Positions 1 through 5,235 of a stretch of 5,943 bases of DNA are shown in pieces. Below the pieces are notes generated by a model. It saw only the letters and a program-made list of their open reading frames with translations. It did no database searches and had not been told where the DNA came from. Position numbers and translations under genes: made by a program. The DNA is from Methanomicrobiales archaeon. GTDB lineage: Archaea > Halobacteriota > Methanomicrobia > Methanomicrobiales > JACTUA01. The stretch is from NCBI GenBank assembly GCA_028678555.1, contig JAJRDF010000094.1, positions 1-5,943 on the forward strand, read 5' to 3'. How positions within the stretch are numbered: position 1 is the first letter of the stretch; the number at the start of each line of letters is the position of its first letter.

Positions 1-311
1 TTCAGGTTCTCCCGGTATTTGTCGGAGGGGCCCTCGGAAGGGGAGGTGAAGGTCACCGTGGCGCCCCCGTTCTCCTCCCGGGCGGTACACGATGCCGGGT
101 ACGAGATGGAATAGCCGTAGTTGGGTGAGGTGTAGAGCACCCAGCCCGACGCAGGGGTCGTGGCGCCGGGGGCGGGAGTGCCTGAAGCGGCAGGAGTCGT
201 GGGGGGCACCGTTGTCTGCGGGGCGGGCGTGGTGGTGCACCCTGCACAGAACGCGAGGGCGATGGCAATGGCCAGGACAGCCAGGATTCGGGGGGTAACC
301 GTACCAGTCAT
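1..311 (-). CDS. Secreted lipoprotein with PsbP-like domain (N-terminal part only)
   Basis: Only the first 103 codons lie in the window; the gene runs off the left edge. The protein begins with a hydrophobic signal segment (residues about 9-21, ILAVLAIAIALAF) ending in a lipobox-like CAGC, so Cys25 would be lipidated and the protein anchored outside the membrane. Residues 26-56 form a low-complexity Thr/Pro/Ala linker, typical of methanogen surface lipoproteins. From Trp57 the sequence reads WVLYTSPNYGYSISYP, then a Thr/Gly-rich strand and PSDKYRENL. This resembles the start of PsbP-like domains common in Methanomicrobia, but the diagnostic C-terminal half is missing. The ATG at 311 follows a GGAAGGA purine tract at a suitable distance. 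The -3 lipobox residue is Cys rather than the usual Leu, which weakens the lipobox slightly. The ligand and role are unknown. Confidence 0.75.
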   Translation of the reverse strand, partial: MTGTVTPRILAVLAIAIALAFCAGCTTTPAPQTTVPPTTPAASGTPAPGATTPASGWVLYTSPNYGYSISYPASCTAREENGGATVTFTSPSEGPSDKYRENL

Positions 312-366
312 ATTGTCTCGTTCCTTCCCGGTGAAGCGGGATACCGGGTGGTGGTCCCTCGCGGCC

Positions 367-374
367 ATTAAAGG
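367..374 (-). promoter_or_regulatory. Possible TATA box for the lipoprotein gene
   Basis: Read on the minus strand this is CCTTTAAT, the most AT-rich patch in the 79-base gap between the Mut7-C gene and the lipoprotein start. Transcription would begin near 344, leaving a leader of about 33 bases that contains the GGAAGGA ribosome-binding tract. A weak inverted repeat (CCCGGT at 327-332 with ACCGGG at 343-348) lies in this leader. The match to the archaeal TATA consensus is only fair. Confidence 0.35.
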
Positions 375-390
375 TGCCGCATGGAGGATC

Positions 391-909
391 TCACCGTGGA
401 CTTTCGGATGGACGCCGGAGGTGCCGGTCCAGGTCCTCCTTCAGGTTCCGCCCGTGGGATCCCATCCAGTAGAGCTTCCGGCACCCTTCACACCAGAAGA
501 ACGCCAGGTCCTCCCGTCGGAGTGGGGCATAGCCGCACGACTCCACCTCCTCCGTCGATGCGGGGCGCAGCATGCCGTTGCAGAGGCCGCACCGGTCCAT
601 CGTGAGATCCGGTTCGATGAGCCCCAGGGAGTGGAGCTGCTGCACCTGCTCCATCACCCGCTCGGACCGGATCAGGACCGCCCCGGCGCCTGCCCGTCGC
701 GCCAGCTCCCGGTCGCGGGTGAGGAGGATCCGGTCCTCCCCCTCCGCGAGGGAGAGGAGCAGGGTATCCTCCCGGGTATTTCCCTCAGCGAATGCGCTCG
801 CCGAGAGGGTGTCGTAACCCATGAACCGGAGGTAACGGGTCAGGGGGCCCAGCATCCGGTCCGCCACGAACCGAGGGGCCCGGGATTCATCGCCCGGGGT
901 CGCTGACAT
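391..909 (-). CDS. Mut7-C RNase-fold (DUF82) protein with zinc ribbon
   Basis: This 172-residue protein matches the Mut7-C/DUF82 family: a PIN-like nuclease fold followed by a zinc ribbon. The N-terminal signature RFVADRMLGPLTRYLRFMGY (residues 14-32) carries Asp17. LLTRDREL (62-69) carries Asp66, and REDT supplies Asp48. These are likely metal-binding acidic residues of a PIN-type active site. The C-terminal half has CGLC (107-110) and CEGC (140-143) followed by KLYWMGSH, the family's zinc-ribbon ending. A role as an RNase is predicted from the fold; substrates are not known. The start at 909 is supported by a GGAGG nine bases upstream. It overlaps the end of amrS by 23 bases, so the two genes are probably co-transcribed and translationally coupled. 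Length is normal for the family. Confidence 0.9.
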   Translation of the reverse strand: MSATPGDESRAPRFVADRMLGPLTRYLRFMGYDTLSASAFAEGNTREDTLLLSLAEGEDRILLTRDRELARRAGAGAVLIRSERVMEQVQQLHSLGLIEPDLTMDRCGLCNGMLRPASTEEVESCGYAPLRREDLAFFWCEGCRKLYWMGSHGRNLKEDLDRHLRRPSESPR

Positions 910-1957
910 AGGGGATCGCCTCCCCGCACTTCCCGCACCGGTGATCGGCCAGGTCCACGAACCGGGTGGAGAAGCCGGTCCGCTCGATCAGGAGCGCTCC
1001 GCACTTCGGGCACCAGGTGTGCTCGAACCGGTGGCCGAAGACGTTCCCCAGGTACGGGAACCGGAGCCCCATCTCCCGTGCCCTCGCGTAGATCCGCTCC
1101 AGGGTGGCGACGGCAGTTGCCCCCCGGTCCCGCATCCGGTAGTCCGGGTGGAACCGGGAGAAGTGCATCGGGGTGTCGGGCCCCAGGTGGTCCAGCACCC
1201 ACCGGATCAGGCCTTCCATCTCCTCCATGGAGTCATTCAGGCCGGGGATGACAAGCGTCACCGTCTCGACGTGCATCCCGAGTTTGTGGGCCAGCTCCGT
1301 TGCAGAGAGCACCGGTTCCAGGTGTGCCCTGCAGGTCTTCCGGTAGAATTCGTCGTTGAATGCCTTGAGATCCACCCGCCAGGCCTGGAGCATCGGGGCG
1401 AGCTCCCGGAGGGCCTCCTCGGTGATGTACCCGTTCGTCACATAGATGGTGCCGAGGCCCCGCTCCCGGGCGAGCGCCCCCATGTCCAGGGGGTACTCAT
1501 GCCAGATCACGGGCTCGTTGTAGGTCCAGGAGATGGACCGGCTCCCCGACGCCAGGGCCCGGGCCACCCCTTCCTCCGGGGAGAGGGGGTGGAGGAGCCC
1601 GTCATCCAGCGTGGCCTGGGAGATGTGCCAGTTCTGGCAGTGCTCGCACCGGAAGTTGCACCCCACCGAGCCCAGGGAGTAGGAGAGGGACCCGGGGAGG
1701 AAATGGAAGAGGGGTTTCTTCTCGATGGGATCCACCGCTTCCGAGGAGATCTTCGCGTAGGTGGCAGCATAGAGGGTGCCCCCCCGGTTGATCCGGACTC
1801 CGCAGATCCCGTGGCCCCCGTCCTTGATTCTGCAGCGGTGGCTACAGACCGAGCACCGGACGAACCGGTCCTCCTCCTTTGCATACTGACGGGCCTCGTG
1901 GAGCCCTTCCCCCGTCGCAGGGCCGATCCTCTCCTTTTCTTTCCCCTCTGCCTTCAT
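887..1957 (-). CDS. amrS: AmmeMemoRadiSam system radical SAM enzyme
   Basis: This is a 356-residue radical SAM protein of the AmrS family. Residues 35-53 hold the family's N-terminal cysteine cluster (CSVCSHRC, then GICG). DPIEKKPLFHFLPGS (76-90) leads into the radical SAM motif CNFRCEHC (Cys100, Cys104, Cys107), which binds the 4Fe-4S cluster that cleaves S-adenosylmethionine. Further family motifs are SWTYNEP (143-149), YVTNG (172-176), VDLKAF (195-200) and LVIPGLND (235-242). The C-terminus has two extra cysteine pairs, CPKC (316-319) and CGKC (341-344), which look like a zinc ribbon. The family is linked by co-occurrence to Memo and AMMECR1 proteins, possibly to modify a biomolecule; the substrate is unknown. 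Neither partner is in this window. The frame stays open upstream to 2026, but the TATA box at 1984-1991 lies inside that extension and sits about 30 bases before the ATG at 1957, so 1957 is preferred. Confidence 0.9.
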   Translation of the reverse strand: MKAEGKEKERIGPATGEGLHEARQYAKEEDRFVRCSVCSHRCRIKDGGHGICGVRINRGGTLYAATYAKISSEAVDPIEKKPLFHFLPGSLSYSLGSVGCNFRCEHCQNWHISQATLDDGLLHPLSPEEGVARALASGSRSISWTYNEPVIWHEYPLDMGALARERGLGTIYVTNGYITEEALRELAPMLQAWRVDLKAFNDEFYRKTCRAHLEPVLSATELAHKLGMHVETVTLVIPGLNDSMEEMEGLIRWVLDHLGPDTPMHFSRFHPDYRMRDRGATAVATLERIYARAREMGLRFPYLGNVFGHRFEHTWCPKCGALLIERTGFSTRFVDLADHRCGKCGEAIPYVSDPGR

Positions 1958-1983
1958 CCGCTGACCGGTACTGGGATCCCGGG

Positions 1984-1991
1984 ATATAAAA
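1984..1991 (-). promoter_or_regulatory. TATA box of amrS
   Basis: On the minus strand the sequence is TTTTATAT in an otherwise GC-rich context, an excellent archaeal TATA box. Its centre is about 30 bases upstream of the ATG at 1957, so transcription would start within a few bases of that codon and the message would be leaderless or nearly so. It lies in the short gap after the stop codon of the upstream gene (2023), giving amrS and the Mut7-C gene their own promoter. Confidence 0.7.
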
Positions 1992-2022
1992 GATGGATCC
2001 GCAGGGACCGGAGGCGGTCCTG

Positions 2023-3195
2023 TCATATCGAGAGGTAATCACCGGGGGCCAGGGCGGTGGCCAGCATCACCATGTTGATCTCCCGGTGGTCGGTCCATGT
2101 GCGTGCCTCCCGGTGTTTGTCATCGAGCCAGAACTGGAGGATGGCACGACCCATGGGCAGGTACGCGGTCAGCGAACGGAGCTGGTGCGGAATGGTACTG
2201 TCCCTGCCATACTGCCCAGGATTCGTTCGCATCCCGGCATGCATTCTCTCCACGCCGGCAAGACCGATGGCAAGGCCCAGCTCCCGGAAGGCAAGGCGTT
2301 GACCGGCAGGGAGCTGCAGGCAGCCGCTTTCAGAGAAGATCCCCAGCCCAGTGAGCACCGCCTCCAGGACATGCTCCAGCAGGTTTCTGTACCGGTCTTC
2401 CGCCGGTATCATCCGGGAGATCCAGGCCGCGTCGGAGAGGAGGCCGCCGATACCCAGCGGATCCTCCGTGACCCACGCTCCGCCCCGGCAGATACCGGCC
2501 AGGTCCCTGATTTCCCTTCGGAGATCGGGAGGCGTCGGGCCGTCACCCCACCGCACCGCCGCCGACTGGAGCAGGTGGTACGTGACGTACCCGTCCAGGG
2601 CATCGTGCTGGCCCATGGAACGGACCAGGGGGCGGGAGAGGTCAATGCTCATTTTCCAGTACATCCGCTTCTGTCCGCCGTCAGACGGCTGGTACGTGAA
2701 CGCCGCATGGGCTGCCCGGGCCAGCTCAAGGGCCCAGCGGAGGTACACGGGATCGCGGGTGACGGCCGCCACCCGGTTCAGCGCGTGCATCCACCGGGTC
2801 AGGTAATGGTAGTACTGGCCGTCCTGTTCCCATTCCCGGCGTTCGTCCGGTGGTTCATCGGTCCTGCGCTCCGGGAGGGGTTTCCCTATCCGCAGGCCGC
2901 CTGCCGTGGGGTGCAGCCAGCCCTCCCCGTCTGAGAGTCCACTGATCCAGCCCTGGCGCGGGTCATCCTCCCGGTGGCGCCCGAGGGTGTGATGCACCTG
3001 GTCCACCAGGCGCAGCGCCAGGTCACGGTACCTGGCATCGCCGGATTGCCGGAAGATCTGCAGATAGGTGCACACCGCGAACGCATCAGTCCAGAGATAC
3101 CGGTGTGGATGGGGGGAGACCGGATCAAGTCCCGTGCCTGCTGCGAAGTCCTGCATCAGGTCCCGTACGACGGGTGTGTCGGTTTCCCCCTCCAT
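2023..3195 (-). CDS. Uncharacterised protein, possible (alpha/alpha)6-barrel fold
   Basis: I do not recognise a named gene. The 390-residue product has no signal peptide or membrane segment, so it should be cytoplasmic. It is mostly amphipathic helices separated by aromatic and acidic motifs: RYLWTDAFAVCTYL (32-45), YRDLALRLVDQVHHTLGRH (56-74), GGLRIGKPLPER (99-110), EWEQDGQYYHYLTRWMHAL (121-139), GQHDALDGYVTYHLLQ (195-210) and HREINMVMLATALAPGDY (370-387). This rhythm of helix pairs with Trp/Asp/His-rich loops resembles six-hairpin glycosidase-like or epimerase-like barrels; that fold call is inference. The ATG at 3195 has a GGAG nine bases upstream. The gene follows the superoxide reductase by 97 bases with no clear TATA box in between, so co-transcription is possible. 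The stop codon lies 65 bases before the amrS start. A function in sugar metabolism cannot be shown from the sequence. Confidence 0.8.
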   Translation of the reverse strand: MEGETDTPVVRDLMQDFAAGTGLDPVSPHPHRYLWTDAFAVCTYLQIFRQSGDARYRDLALRLVDQVHHTLGRHREDDPRQGWISGLSDGEGWLHPTAGGLRIGKPLPERRTDEPPDERREWEQDGQYYHYLTRWMHALNRVAAVTRDPVYLRWALELARAAHAAFTYQPSDGGQKRMYWKMSIDLSRPLVRSMGQHDALDGYVTYHLLQSAAVRWGDGPTPPDLRREIRDLAGICRGGAWVTEDPLGIGGLLSDAAWISRMIPAEDRYRNLLEHVLEAVLTGLGIFSESGCLQLPAGQRLAFRELGLAIGLAGVERMHAGMRTNPGQYGRDSTIPHQLRSLTAYLPMGRAILQFWLDDKHREARTWTDHREINMVMLATALAPGDYLSI

Positions 3196-3292
3196 ATTTC
3201 CCTACTCCAGACACCGGGTCCGCGGTGGACGGGTACACCGGTACCTAGTCCGGCAATCCCCTGACGGCCGCTGGACTCCGTGCCGGTCACGA

Positions 3293-3676
3293 TCAGCCGA
3301 CCGTAATCTCCTTCTTCCCGGACCAGAGGCCGTGGAGGTTGCAGTACTCCACGGCGTGGATCACCCCTCCCTTTGCGAGCTTCAGCTTCAGGATCACCTC
3401 GGGCTGGGTGGTGACCGGTACAAAGGAGACGTTGGAGAGGATCACCGGGTTGAAGGCCCGGCCCTCCTCGTACAGGTAGATCGCCATCCAGCGGATGGAG
3501 TGCTCGACGGTGTTCGGATGGGGGCCCACGCTGACCTTCAGGTCAAAGACCTGGTCGGGCTTCACCTTCGCGGGGGCTTCAATCTTCGGGGTGTGGCTCT
3601 CGCGCTTGCCGAGGGCCTCTCCCGCCGCGTTGTCATAGGTATAGATCAGTTCTCCAAGGTTCTTGGGCGCTGCCAC
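3293..3676 (-). CDS. Class II superoxide reductase (neelaredoxin-like)
   Basis: Superoxide reductase reduces superoxide to hydrogen peroxide in the cytoplasm of anaerobes. Taking the GTG at 3676 gives 127 residues with every ligand of the Fe(His)4Cys centre: His28 (in ESHTP), His53 and His59 (in VGPHPNTVEHSIRW), Cys112 and His115 (in YCNLHGLW). It lacks the extra N-terminal rubredoxin-like iron domain of desulfoferrodoxins. Glu26 is kept, but the usual Lys of the EKHVP motif is Ser27 here. No ATG is available: candidate starts are GTG 3676, GTG 3685 and TTG 3700. GTG 3676 is favoured because GGTGA lies five bases upstream and the product then begins close to the family's usual N-terminus; a TTG 3700 start would give 135 residues. 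No other start occurs before the in-frame stop at 3857-3859. A partner electron donor such as rubredoxin is not in the window. Confidence 0.88.
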   Translation of the reverse strand: MAAPKNLGELIYTYDNAAGEALGKRESHTPKIEAPAKVKPDQVFDLKVSVGPHPNTVEHSIRWMAIYLYEEGRAFNPVILSNVSFVPVTTQPEVILKLKLAKGGVIHAVEYCNLHGLWSGKKEITVG

Positions 3677-3680
3677 AGGC

Positions 3681-3692
3681 TTCACCGGTGAA
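3681..3692. promoter_or_regulatory. Perfect 12-base palindrome at the superoxide reductase start
   Basis: TTCACCGGTGAA is a perfect dyad lying directly before the preferred GTG start of the superoxide reductase. Read on the minus strand its second half supplies the GGTGA that could pair with 16S rRNA. It could therefore be a regulator site that also covers the ribosome-binding site, or simply a chance palindrome. If translation starts at TTG 3700 it lies within the coding region. Confidence 0.35.
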
Positions 3693-3768
3693 GGGAGCAA
3701 CGGAGGGGGAGATGAAGGTTTGGGTACACCGCAGTCCGTGAAACGAGGCGGGTCCCGGGGAGCACAGA

Positions 3769-3792
3769 CGGGAGGGGGCCAGCCCCCTCCCG
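3769..3792. terminator. Strong GC-rich hairpin, possible terminator or repeat element
   Basis: The arms CGGGAGGGGG and CCCCCTCCCG pair perfectly over 10 bp around a CCAG loop (3779-3782). No T-tract follows on either strand, so it is not a typical intrinsic or archaeal poly-T terminator. It could be a structured leader element of the superoxide reductase transcript or a dispersed intergenic repeat. The structure is certain as a sequence feature; its role is not. Confidence 0.4.
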
Positions 3793-4088
3793 GCCCCTCC
3801 TCCGCGGCGAGAGGATGGTCCTCTTCTGTCAGGAAAACCGAAGCGCAGCGATCCGGTCAACCGCGGAGGGGGCGCCCACGCGGCGGGGGGCGGGAGCCCT
3901 CCAGGAGCGTCCCGGTAGTAGTGCCCGAAAAGACATTTCCCGATATTCCGTATTGCTGCCACCCGATGCGTCGCGGCGGGAGCGGTCCGGGAGGAGTCTC
4001 CTGGGAGTGCTCCCGCGGAGGGATCACATGGATTCCTGTCGATACGGAACAGGGGAAACACCCACGGGATCCCCAGGATGTCCGCGGC

Positions 4089-4253
4089 CTACCCGTCCTC
4101 CCGTTTTTTCCTCTCCGCCTCAGGGATGTCCTCGTCTACCTCCACCACCAGGGCCCCGCGGTACCCGCACCGCTTGCACCGGTAGATCATGCCGGTGAAA
4201 CCTCCGGTCTCCACGAAGATCTCCGCCGATTTGCAGGAAGGACAGCAGAGCAT
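4089..4253 (-). CDS. Small zinc-ribbon protein, 54 residues
   Basis: This short protein has two CxxC pairs, CPSC (residues 4-7) and CKRC (26-29), separated by a 22-residue beta-rich stretch (EIFVETGGFTGMIYR). That spacing is typical of a single zinc ribbon. The tail is acidic, then basic (VDEDIPEAERKKRED). The ATG at 4253 is chosen because the zinc-ribbon similarity begins there and a TATA-like box lies about 30 bases upstream; the frame stays open further upstream but would run through the divergent pyrH gene. The gene is divergent to pyrH with 42 bases between start codons. Possible roles are nucleic-acid or protein binding; none can be assigned. It could be missed by gene finders because of its size. 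Confidence 0.8.
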   Translation of the reverse strand: MLCCPSCKSAEIFVETGGFTGMIYRCKRCGYRGALVVEVDEDIPEAERKKREDG

Positions 4254-4262
4254 GGGAGAACT

Positions 4263-4270
4263 CTTTATCC
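4263..4270 (+). promoter_or_regulatory. TATA-like box of pyrH
   Basis: CTTTATCC lies about 30 bases before the ATG at 4296, with a purine-rich GGGAGAA just upstream that could serve as a BRE. Transcription would start around 4291-4293, giving a leaderless or nearly leaderless pyrH message. This agrees with the absence of a clear ribosome-binding site before the ATG. Confidence 0.5.
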
Positions 4271-4277
4271 GCCATGG

Positions 4278-4286
4278 GGATAATAG
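4278..4286 (-). promoter_or_regulatory. TATA-like box of the zinc-ribbon gene
   Basis: On the minus strand this reads CTATTATCC. Its centre is 29 bases before the ATG at 4253, so the predicted message would be nearly leaderless. It lies downstream, in plus-strand coordinates, of the pyrH TATA box, so the two divergent promoters cross over each other. Confidence 0.5.
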
Positions 4287-4295
4287 CTGGGTTTG

Positions 4296-5003
4296 ATGAA
4301 GAGGATCGTGCTCTCCCTGGGCGGCTCGGTGCTGGTACCGGATCTGGAATCGCACCGCATCACCGGGTATGCGTCCGTTCTTGCGGAGATCAGCGGCCGG
4401 CACCGCCTTGCCGTCGTGGTTGGCGGGGGAGGGGAAGCCCGCCGGTACATTACCGCGGCGAGGAAGCTCGGCATCGACGACGGTACCGCGGACGACCTGG
4501 GGATCCTCGTGACCCGGCTCAACGCCACCCTGCTGGCCGGGGCCCTGGGGGAGGCGGCCTATCCCCGGATCGCCACCACCTACGACGAGGCGGCGGGGTA
4601 TGCCTCCTGCGGGAAGATCGTGGTCATGGGCGGGGTCATCCCGGGCCAGACCACCGATGCGGTGGCGGCGCTCCTCGCCGAGCGGATCCGTGCAGATCTC
4701 CTGGTGAACGCCACCTCCGTGGATGCGATCTACAGCGCCGACCCGAAGAAGGAGCCCCGGGCAAAGCGCCAGGACCGGCTGACGCCAGCCCGGCTCCGGG
4801 ACATCCTCTCCGTGGACCGGCTGAAGGCCGGTGAGAGCACGGTCTTTGACATGGTGGCGGCCAGGATCCTCGAGAGGAGTGGCGTCCCCCTGGCAGTGCT
4901 TGACGGGAGAGACCCGGCGATCCTCCGGCAGGCTATCCTTGAGGGGGAGTTTTCGGGCACCCTCGTCACCGCAGGGAAGAAATCACCGTTCCCGCTGGAG
5001 TAG
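4296..5003 (+). CDS. pyrH: UMP kinase, archaeal type
   Basis: UMP kinase phosphorylates UMP to UDP with ATP in the cytoplasm, the step that feeds pyrimidine nucleotide synthesis. The 235-residue protein is a full-length member of the amino acid kinase family. It starts MKRIVLSLGGS (Lys2, glycine loop 9-10), followed by VVGGGGEARRY (41-51), DDLGILVTRLNA (66-77), MGGVIPGQTTDA (111-122) and LLVNATSVDAIYSADPKK (135-152). These cover the phosphate-binding, UMP-binding and nucleotide-binding segments. The spacing and length fit archaeal rather than bacterial PyrH. A TTG one codon earlier (4293) is possible, but ATG 4296 agrees with the TATA box. The gene stands alone on its strand, divergent from the zinc-ribbon gene, and its last codons form the first arm of the downstream repeat array. 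Confidence 0.95.
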   Translation: MKRIVLSLGGSVLVPDLESHRITGYASVLAEISGRHRLAVVVGGGGEARRYITAARKLGIDDGTADDLGILVTRLNATLLAGALGEAAYPRIATTYDEAAGYASCGKIVVMGGVIPGQTTDAVAALLAERIRADLLVNATSVDAIYSADPKKEPRAKRQDRLTPARLRDILSVDRLKAGESTVFDMVAARILERSGVPLAVLDGRDPAILRQAILEGEFSGTLVTAGKKSPFPLE

Positions 5004-5123
5004 CCCTCCCGCGATACCTCGTACTGCGGGAAACGCACCCGTACGATACCCCACTTCCCGCGGGAATTGCCCCGATACGATACCTCTATTCCTGCTGGAA
5101 AAATCCCGATACGATACCTCTAT
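4989..5123 (+). repeat. Degenerate tandem repeat array, unit about 34 bases, four copies
   Basis: Each unit has a dyad of the type TTCCCGCTGGAA, a short spacer, then CCCGATACGATACCTCTA. Dyads lie at 4989-5000, about 5022-5032 (partial), 5055-5066 (TTCCCGCGGGAA, a perfect palindrome) and 5089-5100. The second motif begins at 5008, 5038, 5071 and 5105; the last two copies are identical over 19 bases (5071-5089 and 5105-5123). Periods are about 30-34 bases. The array begins inside the last codons of pyrH and ends about 30 bases before tRNA-Pro. There are no unique spacers of CRISPR type. It may bind a regulator or be a simple tandem duplication; the final copy ends in CTCTAT, which sits where a tRNA TATA box would be. 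Confidence 0.75.
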
Positions 5124-5155
5124 CAGGAACTGTTGCCCACTCCTGAGCTGGTACC

Positions 5156-5230
5156 GGGGTAGTAGGGTAGCCTGGTCCATCCTCGGGCGTTTGGGACGCC
5201 CGGACGGCAGTTCGAATCTGCCCTACCCCA
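5156..5230 (+). tRNA. tRNA-Pro (anticodon UGG)
   Basis: The sequence folds into a full cloverleaf. The acceptor stem GGGGTAG (5156-5162) pairs with CTACCCC (5223-5229) without mismatch, followed by discriminator A. The D arm is GGGT/ATCC with GG in the loop. The anticodon stem GGGCG/CGCCC (5185-5189 with 5197-5201) encloses the loop TTTGGGA, with anticodon TGG at 5192-5194, reading proline CCN codons. The T arm GGCAG/CTGCC has the loop TTCGAAT. There is no intron and the CCA end is not encoded, as is common in archaea. The endonuclease III start codon follows after five bases, so the two are almost certainly on one primary transcript. Confidence 0.95.
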
Positions 5231-5235
5231 TCGTC

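Larger units (their letters stand above)
3677..4088. other. 412-base intergenic stretch without a convincing gene
   Basis: This lies between the start of the superoxide reductase gene and the end of the zinc-ribbon gene. Open frames here are GC-rich, low in complexity, overlap neighbouring genes and show no recognisable protein motif. It holds the palindrome at 3681-3692, the strong hairpin at 3769-3792, and an AT-richer island at about 3925-3957 that could carry a promoter. The sequence after 3960 has short GGGAG/CTCCC inverted repeats (such as 4003-4014). No clear TATA box is placed correctly for the superoxide reductase start, so its transcript may have a long leader. Confidence 0.6.

Noticed and set aside
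160..906. Plus-strand open frame across the lipoprotein and Mut7-C genes
   Set aside because: It spans two well-supported minus-strand genes and their intergenic gap, so it is most likely a GC-driven shadow.
1958..2026. Longer start for amrS at 2026
   Set aside because: The extra 23 residues are not typical of the family, and the strong TATA box lies inside them, so the transcript would not include that start.
941..2038. Long plus-strand open frame opposite amrS
   Set aside because: It is the complement of a gene with clear radical SAM motifs, is rich in Pro/Gly/Arg/His as expected from GC-rich antisense sequence, and has no recognisable motif.
1993..2934. Long plus-strand open frame opposite the helical protein
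   Set aside because: The minus-strand frame has coherent helical periodicity and a good ribosome-binding site, whereas this one has the composition of an antisense shadow.
3633..4061. Minus-strand open frame upstream of and overlapping superoxide reductase
   Set aside because: It overlaps the superoxide reductase in another frame, is low in complexity (Pro/Gly/Arg/Ser), and matches no family I recognise.
3663..4283. Plus-strand open frame across the 412-base gap and the zinc-ribbon gene
   Set aside because: It runs antisense to two supported genes, and its composition looks non-coding.
5008..5123. CRISPR array
   Set aside because: Repeats are imperfect, periods vary from 30 to 34 bases, the whole unit repeats without unique spacers, and no cas genes are present.
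4831..5235. Upstream extension of the nth reading frame
   Set aside because: It would overlap pyrH out of frame and translate through the repeat array and the tRNA; similarity to endonuclease III begins only at the ATG at 5236.
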